Of a stretch of 13,166 bases of DNA, positions 1-6,876 are shown piece by piece. The DNA comes from an uncultured Planctomycetaceae bacterium. Its GTDB lineage: Bacteria > Planctomycetota > Planctomycetia > Planctomycetales > Planctomycetaceae. The stretch covers positions 1 to 13,166 of the forward strand of contig CAIXQV010000749.1 in assembly GCA_903921605.1 (NCBI GenBank), in the 5' to 3' direction. Position 1 is the first letter of the stretch. Each line of letters begins with the position of its first letter. Under the pieces are notes generated by a model. That model was not told where the DNA came from, did not search any database, and saw nothing but the letters and a program-made list of their open reading frames with translations. The position numbers were made by a program, and so were the translations under genes.

Positions 1-2
1 CA

Positions 3-1022
3 GACGAAGAGCCCAACTCCGGCTTTCGAAACATCTGGCTGGGTGGAAACATCGGAATCAGCCTGCTTGATCAGCTCTCGCAGATTACTAACGACGATAT
101 TGTGGTTCTCGAGCTCAGCAGTTTTCAGCTCGAAACCCTTCGACGAAAACGCTTTCGTCCTCAAATTGCGGTACTGACAAATTTCTCTCCCAATCATTTG
201 GACTGGCACGGGACAGTCTCAGCCTATCGCGCAGCCAAGCAGGCGATCTTCGATTTTCAGACGACTGACGATGTCGCCATCGTTCCTGGCGACGATGATA
301 ATGCAGGAGACGGAGCAGAGCCGATCGTCTGGAAGACTCGCGGGCAGCGAATGCAGTTTGGACTTGTTGATCAAGGGGAAGACGGAGTCTTCTTTGATGA
401 TGGCAATTTGATTCTGCGTGCGGCTCGAGGTACTTTTGAGGACAGTGTGCGTTTAACAATTCCGGCCCAGCTTCCCGGTGCGCATAACGCACTCAACGTC
501 GCGGCCGCCACTTGTGCGGCGTGGCAGGCCGGGGCCAATCCCGAATCCTTCTCGGCCTCTCTCAAAACGTTTCAGCCCTTGCCACATCGTTTGCAATTGG
601 TCGCTGAACAGGCGGGTCGACAGTTCTGGAACGATTCGATCGCGACAACACCCGAGTCCGCGATCATGGCGCTTCGAGTCTTCTCGGGGCGTGCCGTTTT
701 GCTTGCCGGAGGATACGACAAAGGTCAGGATCTGCGCGAATTTGCCAACGAGATCAAGGCCCGTTCTAAAGCAGTGGTACTGATGGGAAAGACGGCCGAA
801 TCCCTGAAAACGCTGCTGGACTCCGGCGATCAGTCGGCGACACTTCCGACGATTGTCGCGGGAGACTTTGCCGAAGCATTTGCTCGTGCGGTTGCACTCA
901 GCAATCCAGGCGATATCGTGCTGCTTTCACCCGGGTGTGCAAGTTACGGGTGGTTTCGAGATTATCGAGAACGAGGCGAATTGTTTTGTCAGTTCGCCAG
1001 GGAATGGAGACCTGTGGAATGA
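3..1022 (+). CDS. murD: UDP-N-acetylmuramoyl-L-alanine--D-glutamate ligase (partial, 5' end missing)
   Basis: Cytoplasmic ATP-dependent Mur ligase that adds D-glutamate to UDP-MurNAc-L-Ala in peptidoglycan precursor synthesis. The reading frame is open from base 3, so the gene starts left of the window; about 339 residues are visible against roughly 440-460 for the family, so about the first quarter is missing. The visible part starts in the central domain with GNIG and ELSSFQLE. It continues with the AYRAAKQAIF stretch, LPGAHNALNVAAA, the C-terminal domain opening FWNDSIATTPES (E. coli NDSKAT), LLAGGYDKGQDL, and the signature LLSPGCASYGWFRDYRERGELF. All are in the family order. The stop codon overlaps the start of the next gene. 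The sequence is intact to the end, with no frameshift. The assignment to MurD rather than another Mur ligase rests on the ELSSFQLE and SPGCAS motifs. Confidence 0.96.
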   Translation, partial: DEEPNSGFRNIWLGGNIGISLLDQLSQITNDDIVVLELSSFQLETLRRKRFRPQIAVLTNFSPNHLDWHGTVSAYRAAKQAIFDFQTTDDVAIVPGDDDNAGDGAEPIVWKTRGQRMQFGLVDQGEDGVFFDDGNLILRAARGTFEDSVRLTIPAQLPGAHNALNVAAATCAAWQAGANPESFSASLKTFQPLPHRLQLVAEQAGRQFWNDSIATTPESAIMALRVFSGRAVLLAGGYDKGQDLREFANEIKARSKAVVLMGKTAESLKTLLDSGDQSATLPTIVAGDFAEAFARAVALSNPGDIVLLSPGCASYGWFRDYRERGELFCQFAREWRPVE

Positions 1023-1972
1023 TGCTCAGGATGAACACGCGTTCGTGGCGGCCTTTGTCATGTCATCGTAATTTTTTTGCGATGATGTCTCTGGTGGTTT
1101 GGCTGTCTTCGCTGGCTTTATTGACCGGCTGCGAAGAAGGTCCGGCGACGGATAAAACGGCCGAGCATGCTCGCCGAGCGGCTAAGGAAGATTCGACCAC
1201 GTTGAAGATGACTCCTGATGAGCTGCGGAAGAAGCTCAAGACGAACGAGATGGCTACGTTTCTCGTCTCCGGCAACGATATTGTTGAAGTGAATCTGTTC
1301 CGCTCGGGTGTGCGATCGATCGAGCCGCTTAAAGGCTTACCATTGCGCGGGATCGATCTGGGACTGACTTCGGTGTCCGACCTGTCGCCATTGGCAGGGA
1401 TGAAGCTGGAGACATTGATTCTGGAAAATGTTCCGGTGAGTGATATCAGCGTTCTGAAAGGCATGCCGCTGAGAGTACTCAAGATGCAGAAGACCAAAGT
1501 CACAGACTTTTCTGCTCTGCCGGGGATGCCTTTGGAACAGCTCAATCTTCTGAATTTGCCGTTCGGTGATTTGTCACTGTTAAAAGGTATGCCGATGAAT
1601 ACTCTGTGGCTGACAGCAACACAGGTCACAGATCTCACCGATCTTCCCGCTGGCCGACTGGTGAGTCTCGACATCGAGCGCACGGCGGTCAGCAATCTGT
1701 ATCCACTTGCCACGGTGTCATCTTTGCGCAGGTTAAACATAGCGGAGACGCAGGTCACTGATGTGACTCCGCTTCGAGGTCTGGGGTTGGAACGGATCGT
1801 TCTGACGCCCGAGCGAATCCGAACCGGCATGGAGCATCTGCGAGCCATGAAGAGCCTGGTTCTGATTCAGACTTCTATCGAAGAAGAAATGTCAGCGGAA
1901 GACTTCTGGAAACGCTATGACCTCGGCGTATGGACAACGACAGACGTGACACCGGAGAGTGAAAGTAAGTAG
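1019..1972 (+). CDS. Leucine-rich-repeat lipoprotein
   Basis: Predicted 317-aa exported lipoprotein of unknown role. The ATG at 1019 overlaps the murD stop (ATGATG), and GGAGA at 1006-1010 is 8 nt upstream, which favours this start over the ATG at 1034. Residues 19-38 form a hydrophobic signal segment ending in the lipobox LTGC (Cys38 lipidated), preceded by a long basic n-region. After a charged linker there are about eight leucine-rich repeats of 22-23 residues (for example LETLILENVPVSDISVLKGMP), covering about residues 80-280. The end is a short EDFWKRYDLGVW tail of a kind I associate with planctomycete LRR proteins. The repeats suggest protein-protein binding in the periplasm, which is inference. 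Coupling to murD suggests co-transcription, not necessarily a cell-wall role. Confidence 0.88.
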   Translation: MMLRMNTRSWRPLSCHRNFFAMMSLVVWLSSLALLTGCEEGPATDKTAEHARRAAKEDSTTLKMTPDELRKKLKTNEMATFLVSGNDIVEVNLFRSGVRSIEPLKGLPLRGIDLGLTSVSDLSPLAGMKLETLILENVPVSDISVLKGMPLRVLKMQKTKVTDFSALPGMPLEQLNLLNLPFGDLSLLKGMPMNTLWLTATQVTDLTDLPAGRLVSLDIERTAVSNLYPLATVSSLRRLNIAETQVTDVTPLRGLGLERIVLTPERIRTGMEHLRAMKSLVLIQTSIEEEMSAEDFWKRYDLGVWTTTDVTPESESK

Positions 1973-2085
1973 CAGTCTTTCAGGGACGCTGTTTTCTCGC
2001 GTGATCAGCCGGAACTCGCAGGCGATAGCCGTTTTAGGCATACGTAGTCATGTCGCTGGACGGATGCCATGTCGTGAGTATTCGT

Positions 2086-2172
2086 TAACCACGAAGTACA
2101 CGAAACACGAGAAGAGTAGGCGTGCGTCAGCGTGACTTCGATTCTTTGGTGTATTTCGTGTCTTTCGTGGTT
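2086..2172. repeat. Imperfect inverted repeat (ACCACGAA/TTCGTGGT family)
   Basis: The left arm, about 2086-2111, begins TAACCACGAAGTACACGAAA. The right arm, about 2150-2172, is its imperfect reverse complement, ending TTTCGTGGTTA. The loop is about 38 nt. Short elements of this wording are scattered between genes in planctomycete and verrucomicrobial genomes (from memory, not searched). It is probably a REP-like or non-autonomous mobile repeat. Confidence 0.65.
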
Positions 2173-2214
2173 ACAAAAAGTCACGGGTTCGACTCGAATC
2201 AGTTGGACCTCATA

Positions 2215-2382
2215 GTAGCCGTCTCGCTCCGCCGAGACGAGTCCTTGCAGCCAGCCCAGTGCTGAAGAAACTCCAAGCCGATCCGTAACACTACTTTGTC
2301 CACGCTGTTTGACAATGGCGGCTGGCTTTGGCAGCGCGGTGTGCATCGCATAAGGCTCATCTCGGCGGAGCGAAATGGCTAC
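2215..2382. repeat. 26-bp inverted repeat pair (CTCGCTCCGCCGAGA type)
   Basis: The arm at 2215-2240 (GTAGCCGTCTCGCTCCGCCG and 6 more bases) recurs as a reverse complement at 2357-2382 with three mismatches (R/Y differences). Each arm contains its own small hairpin, CTCGCTCCGCCGAG. About 116 bp lie between the arms, with no gene. It looks like a paired REP element, perhaps a REP-bounded MITE. Confidence 0.65.
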
Positions 2383-2549
2383 ATTGGTCGGCACGTGATC
2401 CACCAGCAGATCGTCCCCACCGCAGGGACTCAGCAAGAACAAAAAATACTTTCTCGGCGACCTCGCACATGATTTAGAGCAAAGTCGGCTTTTGGACTGG
2501 CCGGCGCCTTCGGCTGGGCGGCAAACGATGAATTAAGCACTTTGGGCTG

Positions 2550-2570
2550 TATCGGCTACTAAGGCCGATA
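2550..2570. repeat. Small hairpin upstream of hydrolase gene
   Basis: TATCGGC at 2550-2556 pairs with GCCGATA at 2564-2570 around a 7-nt loop. It lies 110 bp before the hydrolase start. There is no following T-run on either strand, so a repeat or leader structure is more likely than a terminator. Confidence 0.4.
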
Positions 2571-2679
2571 ACCCTGGCGATTCCATTTCACCAGGCATTC
2601 CTGCAGAATGATGTCAGTGACCAGAGCACTCACCGGCTCGAAGCACTCTCAACGACGATGCAATCTGGGGAGAATCATC

Positions 2680-4572
2680 ATGCAGCATGGGCTTCGGTTC
2701 CTTATCTTTCTCGGCGCGGTGATTGACTCCTCGTCCGCGTTTTCTCAGTCGGCGACTTCAGACCCGCAGACGATCGAGAGCTATATCCGGCTGCATTACA
2801 CCAAGCACGAACACATGGTGCCAATGCGGGATGGTGTGAAGCTGATGACGGTTGTGTTCGTGCCAAAGGAGACGGGCAAGACTTATCCGATCCTGATGAA
2901 GCGTACGCCGTACAACGTGGCGCCGTATGGAGAAGAAAAGTATCCCTCAAAGTTGGGTCCGAGTGAACATTTTGTGCGAGCCGGCTACATCTTCGTGAAT
3001 CAGGATGTGCGAGGGCGATTCGCGTCTGAGGGGCAATTCATTCAGGTCACGCCTCACATCGTTAACAAGACGAAACCGACCGATGTTGATGAGAGTTCGG
3101 ACACTTTCGATACGATCGAATGGCTGTTAAAGAACGTTCCGAACCATAACGGTCGTGTAGGCATGTATGGCATCTCGTACCCCGGCTTCTACGCGGCCGC
3201 CGGTATGATCGATGCTCATCCTGCGTTGAAAGCGGTCTCTCCTCAGGCTCCCGTGGGGGACTGGTACTTCGACGACTTTCTGCACCACGGGGCTTTCTTT
3301 CTGGCTCATGCCTTCAAGTGGCTGAGCGGCAATGCGACTGAGCGGCCGACCCCAACGATGGAGCCTGCCAAACCTTATGTCTACCCAATGACTGACGGCT
3401 ACAAAATGTTCCTCGAAGCCGGGTCCGTCGAGAATATCGACAAGCTCTACCTCAAGGGCGCGATTCCGTTCTGGGAAGACATGATGCAACATCCGAATCG
3501 TGATGAGTTCTGGCAGAAGCGTGCGATCATACCGCATCTGAAGAACGTCGCACCGGCGGTAATGACTGTGACCGGCTGGTACGATGCTGAAGATCTCTAT
3601 GGTTCTTTCAAGACATATCAGTCGGTCGAGAAGTTGAACCCGAATGTGAACAGCGTTCTTGTCGTTGGACCGTGGCACCATGGCGGCTGGGCGTCCGTCG
3701 ACGGCGATAAGCTCGGGAATGTTTCTTTCGGTTCAAAGACCGGAGCGTTTTATCGAGCTGAGATTGAGCTGCCGTTCTTCGAGAGGTATCTCAAGGATGC
3801 TGACCATCCAGCTCCTGCTGAAGCGACGGTGTTTGAGACTGGTTCCAATACCTGGAGAACCTTCGATGCGTGGCCGCCAAAAAACGTTGAATCGCAAACT
3901 CTCTATTTGAAACCGCATGGCAAGCTGGACGTTCAAAAGCCCGAAGGAAAAGACGCGGAGTCATTTGATGAGTTCGTCAGTGACCCCAACAAGCCGGTCC
4001 CGTATACGGAAACCGTAACTCCACGCATGACGATCGAGTACATGGTGGATGATCAGCGTTTTGCTTCTCGTCGTCCCGACGTTTTGACTTATCAGACGGA
4101 GCCATTTGCCGAAGAGACAGTCATTGCCGGTCCGATACAGACGGATCTTTGGGTGTCGACAACGGGCACGGATGCTGATTGGATTGTGAAGCTGATTGAT
4201 GTCCGCCCGGACGGGCCAGACACCGTTCCTCTTGCCGGGTATCAGATGTTGCTGCGGAGTGAAGTGATTAGAGGTCGCTTCCGGAACGACTATGCGAAGC
4301 CCGAAGCCTTTGTTCCCGGCGAGCCAACTCAGGTCCGACTTGAGTTGTTAGACGTGCTGCATCGCTTTCAGAAGGGTCATCGTTTGATGATCCAGATTCA
4401 GAGCACCTGGTTTCCGCTGGTCGATCGGAATCCGCAGACCTTTGTGCCGAACATCTACTTTGCAAAGCCAGAAGATTTCCAAAAGGCCACGCATCGAGTC
4501 TTCCGCTCGTCACATCACTCGACCAGCCTGAATATTGGCGTGCTGCCTTCTGTCAAGACGCTCACACCGTGA
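2680..4572 (+). CDS. Secreted CocE/NonD-family serine hydrolase (S15 / X-Pro dipeptidyl-peptidase-like)
   Basis: Alpha/beta hydrolase of 630 aa that probably cleaves an ester or amide (acylase, esterase or peptidase); the substrate cannot be told from sequence. The start at 2680 has GGGGAG at 2667-2672, 7 nt upstream, and gives a signal peptide of about 22 residues (MQHGLRFLIFLGAVIDSSSA, then FSQ). The upstream in-frame ATG at 2608 lacks both. Family landmarks are RTPYN (oxyanion Tyr, about residue 78), DVRGRFASEG, and the nucleophile elbow GISYPG with Ser166. The catalytic Asp is in GWYDAEDLYG (Asp302) and the His in GPWHHGGW (His334). A C-terminal jelly-roll (PepX_C-like) follows from about residue 390 to the end. 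All catalytic residues are present. It stands alone, with no operon partner visible. Confidence 0.92.
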   Translation: MQHGLRFLIFLGAVIDSSSAFSQSATSDPQTIESYIRLHYTKHEHMVPMRDGVKLMTVVFVPKETGKTYPILMKRTPYNVAPYGEEKYPSKLGPSEHFVRAGYIFVNQDVRGRFASEGQFIQVTPHIVNKTKPTDVDESSDTFDTIEWLLKNVPNHNGRVGMYGISYPGFYAAAGMIDAHPALKAVSPQAPVGDWYFDDFLHHGAFFLAHAFKWLSGNATERPTPTMEPAKPYVYPMTDGYKMFLEAGSVENIDKLYLKGAIPFWEDMMQHPNRDEFWQKRAIIPHLKNVAPAVMTVTGWYDAEDLYGSFKTYQSVEKLNPNVNSVLVVGPWHHGGWASVDGDKLGNVSFGSKTGAFYRAEIELPFFERYLKDADHPAPAEATVFETGSNTWRTFDAWPPKNVESQTLYLKPHGKLDVQKPEGKDAESFDEFVSDPNKPVPYTETVTPRMTIEYMVDDQRFASRRPDVLTYQTEPFAEETVIAGPIQTDLWVSTTGTDADWIVKLIDVRPDGPDTVPLAGYQMLLRSEVIRGRFRNDYAKPEAFVPGEPTQVRLELLDVLHRFQKGHRLMIQIQSTWFPLVDRNPQTFVPNIYFAKPEDFQKATHRVFRSSHHSTSLNIGVLPSVKTLTP

Positions 4573-4574
4573 TT

Positions 4575-4588
4575 GTTCGGGTCCGAAC
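4575..4588 (+). terminator. Short hairpin just after hydrolase stop
   Basis: GTTCGG (4575-4580), GT, then CCGAAC (4583-4588) forms a perfect 6-bp stem starting 3 nt after the hydrolase stop codon. No T-tract follows, so this is at best a weak or Rho-assisted terminator. Confidence 0.25.
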
Positions 4589-4663
4589 GTCGAAGATGTA
4601 TCAGGCGGGCTGTGATCGACCCTGAGAGCCGACAGCGACTATCGAGCTGCCATCGAACGAAAA

Positions 4664-4691
4664 GAGGGTTTCGGAATATCCCGAAACCCTC
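4664..4691 (-). terminator. Rho-independent terminator of the truncated tRNA
   Basis: An 11-bp perfect stem (GAGGGTTTCGG at 4664-4674 with its complement at 4681-4691) has a 6-nt loop. On the minus strand it is followed by CTTTTCG, giving a hairpin-plus-T-run. It lies 19 nt beyond the 3' end of the minus-strand tRNA fragment, as expected for the native tRNA terminator. This also shows that the left flank is original chromosome. Confidence 0.75.
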
Positions 4692-4710
4692 CACATCATC
4701 AACACGAAAA

Positions 4711-4755
4711 TAGGGCTGCTCGGACTTGAACCGAGAACCAACGGATTATGAGTCC
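4711..4755 (-). tRNA. 3' fragment of a CAU-anticodon tRNA (Met or Ile2); probable attachment-site scar
   Basis: Read on the minus strand, this gives GGA-CTCATAA-TCC (3 bp of anticodon stem around a CAU loop), variable loop, T-arm CTCGG-TTCAAGT-CCGAG, acceptor 3' strand CAGCCCT and discriminator A, with no encoded CCA. Upstream on the minus strand the sequence turns to CTTTTTT. There is no D-arm, and no AGGGCTG that would complete the acceptor stem. The gene is therefore only its 3' half, starting at the anticodon stem. This is the pattern left when a tyrosine-recombinase element inserts in a tRNA: a full tRNA is rebuilt at the far end and a 3' copy marks this end. The anticodon cannot separate elongator Met from lysidine-modified Ile2. 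The complete partner is not in this window. Confidence 0.8.
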
Positions 4756-5042
4756 AAAAAAGCTGTTATGGCAATGTACGAGCAGTGTTCGAGTAACGGA
4801 AAAACACTGAACTCTGAAATTCAAAGCCGTTCGCTGTCCGACGGGTTAATGACCTTCCAGTGGCCCCTCAAGTGGCCCCTCGCTCACAACTACCGGACTC
4901 GCAACACACCCATGGTTGACCAAGGAATCGAGGCTGGACTGCTGACTGCTGTTTGATCAGTGTTCTACTACTGAAAAAAATTCGAAACGACGCTCAACAG
5001 ATGTCGTATCACTATCAACCCCATTCATTTTAGGAGTTGAAA
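4756..5042. other. Gene-free left end of the inferred element, with a short direct repeat
   Basis: This is 287 bp with no convincing gene. The open frame spanning 4726-4956 includes the tRNA scar and is not credible. GTGGCCCCTC occurs twice in direct orientation 12 bp apart (4860-4869 and 4872-4881), resembling the clustered short repeats that serve as integrase or excisionase arm sites near att cores. The stretch ends in the TAGGAG ribosome-binding site of the next gene. Confidence 0.45.
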
Positions 5043-5429
5043 GTGAAATCAGAAGAACGACAGTCCGACAAATCTGGCGAGCGCCTAGGGACAATCTATG
5101 CAGACGCCGTCTATGCATATGAGAACTTCCAGCATCTGATCGGGCAGGGACGCGCAGGAATGCGGTCCTTGCGCATGAAGGGACTCCGCGTGATCCGCGC
5201 AGGAAACCGTCGCTACGTCATCGGCGGCGACTGGCTGATGTTCCTTCAGCAGATCGCCAGCAACGTCCAGAGCGACCCCAACGACCGTGATGCCTCTGAT
5301 TCGAAGTTACGGTCTGGCAGAACTAAAAGCCGGATGGATCAAGAATTCGCATTTGATGCAGTTGGCACATACACGAGCTTGAGCGGAGCGACTGAAATTG
5401 AAATCGGCGACGATTCCGATTCGGTTTGA
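5043..5429 (+). CDS. Small excisionase/MerR-like DNA-binding protein
   Basis: Predicted 128-aa cytoplasmic protein. The GTG at 5043 is chosen because TAGGAG at 5031-5036 sits 6 nt upstream; a TTG at 5037 is too close to it. Residues about 18-75 (TIYADAVYAYENFQHLIGQG then RAGMRSLRMKGLRVIRAGNR) look like the winged-helix fold of Xis/MerR-type excisionases: a helix-turn-helix, then the basic strand RVIRAGNRRYVIGGDWLMFL. The C-terminal 50 residues are polar and acidic (ending EIEIGDDSDSV) and probably disordered. As the first gene inside the inferred att site it fits a recombination directionality factor or element regulator. That role is inferred from position and fold style, not from a specific family match. 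Confidence 0.65.
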   Translation: MKSEERQSDKSGERLGTIYADAVYAYENFQHLIGQGRAGMRSLRMKGLRVIRAGNRRYVIGGDWLMFLQQIASNVQSDPNDRDASDSKLRSGRTKSRMDQEFAFDAVGTYTSLSGATEIEIGDDSDSV

Positions 5430-5501
5430 CTGAGTTGGCTTGATGCCCCTGCGGGCTGTCTCTGCGACGAAGCGACTGTCGATATTGTCAGGATAATAAA
5501 A

Positions 5502-5530
5502 AAAGCCGCCTGCGATGGGCAGACAGCTTT
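5502..5530. terminator. Candidate bidirectional terminator
   Basis: AAAGC at 5502-5506 pairs with GCTTT at 5526-5530, with an inner CTGC/GCAG helix and small internal loops. The A-run before it (AAAAAAA) becomes a T-run on the minus strand, and a weaker T-rich stretch follows on plus. It sits 73 bp after the excisionase-like gene. It may end that transcript, but the stem is broken. Confidence 0.35.
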
Positions 5531-5541
5531 CAAATTGTTTT

Positions 5542-5581
5542 GGGGTCTGATGAGTTGCACCTCCCAGACCTCGCGACTCAT
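5542..5581 (+). promoter_or_regulatory. Interlocked alternative hairpins in the leader of the 5599 gene
   Basis: Stem 1 pairs GGGGTCTG (5542-5549) with CAGACCTC (5565-5572). Stem 2 pairs ATGAGTTGC (5550-5558) with GCGACTCAT (5573-5581). Each has one G-U pair. The arms abut with no linker, so the two stems cannot coexist and would form a two-state RNA switch. The 6 nt between (ACCTCC, 5559-5564) match the anti-Shine-Dalgarno core. The ribosome-binding site AAAGGA follows at 5585-5590. Regulation of translation or transcription is inferred. Confidence 0.4.
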
Positions 5582-5598
5582 GCTAAAGGAACACGACG

Positions 5599-6549
5599 AT
5601 GCCGAATGATACGACAATCACAACACGTAAACCAGTCGATATAGACCAAGATCTTTTTTTTGAATGCTCCCAAAATACTGGTTTTTCACAACTGTCCACA
5701 AGAGACTCCCATGACCCTTCCAGGAGCTTATCAAGAGACTCCCATGACCCTTCCAAGAACTTCTCAAGAGACTCAAAAGAAACTCCCATGTCCAAAATTG
5801 CATTTGGAAATGAATCGCGTGTCTTTGATACATTTCTCGACAACGCGACTGACATCAGAGGCAAAGAACGCCTTTCACTATCTGTAGTAATATACAACGA
5901 TCTGATGCCTGCCCTGATCCGAAAACTCAAGGGCATGGGGTATGAGGCGTCTCAGGTAGACAGCGACTACGTCATGGAGATTTTTGACGATTGGTACAAT
6001 ATGCTCTATGAAAAGGCTGTCGTAGCAGGAATGAACACCAAGGAAGAGCTTCCGTATCAAGAAGAGATCTTTCGACGTTTTGCAGAGATGTTTGAGAGTA
6101 CACTCTACCGAGAACGCGACTGGGTCTATATGACACGACTGCTCATTGAATCGCGTCAGGGGTACACTTCACGGTCAGAGGGGTTTTATTATCCCGAAGA
6201 ATTGCAGACGTTAGAAATCTCGTTGGTTCAGCAAAATGTGCGGCTGAACTCGACGGAGGCTGCTGCAGTCTTGCTTGTGTGGGAAATGGCAGACCATAAT
6301 ACCGGATCGATTTTTTTCATTTCGCAGCGTAACATGGGTGCGTGGGCCGCGCAACTCGTTGGACTGGAATTGCGTAACGACGACCATGCCAAGGTGCTAG
6401 GCAGAGCCGTTCTTGCAAAACTGCAGCGGCTTGGAATCATCTTCGAGCACGAGCGCGGGAAATCTTATAGTAAGATTGGGCGCAAGGACGGAAAGGCCAC
6501 GTCCTTTAAATGGGTGTGGGGACAACCAATCGACCATGTTGAGCGGTGA
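5599..6549 (+). CDS. Hypothetical element protein with C-terminal winged-helix-like region
   Basis: Predicted 316-aa cytoplasmic protein; I do not recognise the family. The start at 5599 has AAAGGA 8 nt upstream. Residues 1-65 are polar and hold a three-unit 11-residue repeat (RDSHDPS-type, about residues 35-63). Residues about 70-200 are mainly helical, with aromatic and charged patches (DDWYNMLYEKAV, RERDWVYMTRLLIESRQGY). Residues about 205-308 resemble a winged helix: STEAAAVLLVWEMADHNTG, ISQRNMGAWAAQLVGL, GRAVLAKLQRLGIIFEHERG and a beta-wing ending TSFKWVWGQP. Such C-terminal folds occur in replication initiators and primase-associated proteins of plasmids and integrative elements, so a replication or control role is possible but unproven. 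An alternative start, the ATG at 5788, would drop the repeats. The gene overlaps the next small ORF by 14 nt. Confidence 0.6.
   Translation: MPNDTTITTRKPVDIDQDLFFECSQNTGFSQLSTRDSHDPSRSLSRDSHDPSKNFSRDSKETPMSKIAFGNESRVFDTFLDNATDIRGKERLSLSVVIYNDLMPALIRKLKGMGYEASQVDSDYVMEIFDDWYNMLYEKAVVAGMNTKEELPYQEEIFRRFAEMFESTLYRERDWVYMTRLLIESRQGYTSRSEGFYYPEELQTLEISLVQQNVRLNSTEAAAVLLVWEMADHNTGSIFFISQRNMGAWAAQLVGLELRNDDHAKVLGRAVLAKLQRLGIIFEHERGKSYSKIGRKDGKATSFKWVWGQPIDHVER
5701..5790 (+). repeat. 33-bp in-frame tandem repeat inside the 5599 gene
   Basis: Two nearly identical 33-bp units (5701-5733 and 5734-5766, each starting AGAGACTCCCATGACCCTTC) are followed by a partial third unit (5767-5790). The period is 11 codons, so copy-number change would keep the frame and lengthen a polar linker. 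Confidence 0.8.
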
Positions 6550-6712
6550 AAACCGAGTCGGCGACACGGGATCGCAGTATCCGTGGGGCTATCCCGGCGT
6601 TCAGGAGTATTCGCAGACCATGCTCACGGTGATCGCGACGGGAATCCTGGACGAAGAAATCGACAGGTATCAGCAGAAATACAACGTGACAGTATCCAGT
6701 TTGGAAGCGTAA
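6536..6712 (+). CDS. 58-aa hypothetical ORF, coupled to the upstream gene
   Basis: Predicted protein of 58 aa starting MLSGENRVGDTGSQYPWGYP and ending in an amphipathic helix (DEEIDRYQQKYNVTVSSLEA). Its ATG lies 14 nt inside the end of the 5599 gene, so translational coupling is plausible. No clear separate ribosome-binding site is seen; GTGGGG lies about 14 nt upstream. The amino-acid composition is ordinary for a soluble protein. It has no recognised domain. It could be chance, but the overlap and protein-like C-terminus favour a real small gene. Confidence 0.4.
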   Translation: MLSGENRVGDTGSQYPWGYPGVQEYSQTMLTVIATGILDEEIDRYQQKYNVTVSSLEA

Positions 6713-6760
6713 AAGACTGGAAAACTGCCGAAAAGGTCTGCGAGAATTCATGGGGAACGG

Positions 6761-6786
6761 CATCACAGGTTTGAAAACCTATGATG
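6761..6786. repeat. 26-bp palindrome, copy 1 (one mismatch)
   Basis: This has the same layout as copy 2 at 6851-6876: 12-bp arms around GA, but with C in place of T at the sixth base of the left arm. The asymmetric GA centre gives it the same orientation as copy 2, 90 bp away. Confidence 0.75.
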
Positions 6787-6850
6787 AAAACGAAGCGAAA
6801 AACAGGTTCAAAACACAAACGGAGTTCTGCGGTGTTTTCATGGGGAACGT

Positions 6851-6876
6851 CATCATAGGTTTGAAAACCTATGATG
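6851..6876. repeat. 26-bp palindrome, copy 2 (perfect 12+2+12)
   Basis: The left arm CATCATAGGTTT, centre GA and right arm AAACCTATGATG form a perfect inverted repeat. As RNA it gives an 11-bp stem with a UGAA tetraloop. As DNA the 12+2+12 geometry matches serine-recombinase crossover sites (hix, gix and cix are 26 bp with a 2-bp core), although the arm wording differs. It could also be an operator. Confidence 0.75.

Larger units (their letters stand above)
1973..2679. other. Intergenic spacer with inverted repeats, no credible gene
   Basis: This 707-bp spacer between the LRR lipoprotein and the hydrolase contains three repeat structures, listed separately. The one open frame of note (minus strand, 2005-2442) runs straight through the palindromes, and its translation has no recognisable domain, so I treat it as non-coding. 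Confidence 0.7.

Noticed and set aside
2005..2442. 145-aa minus-strand open frame
   Set aside because: It reads through two inverted repeats, has no domain and no ribosome-binding site; best explained as non-coding repeat DNA.
4726..4956. 76-aa plus-strand open frame
   Set aside because: It starts inside the antisense of the tRNA fragment and spans the direct repeats; no protein-like features.
5701..5790. Possible CRISPR-like array
   Set aside because: Only 2.7 units, contiguous with no spacers, in frame inside a coding gene; a simple tandem repeat.
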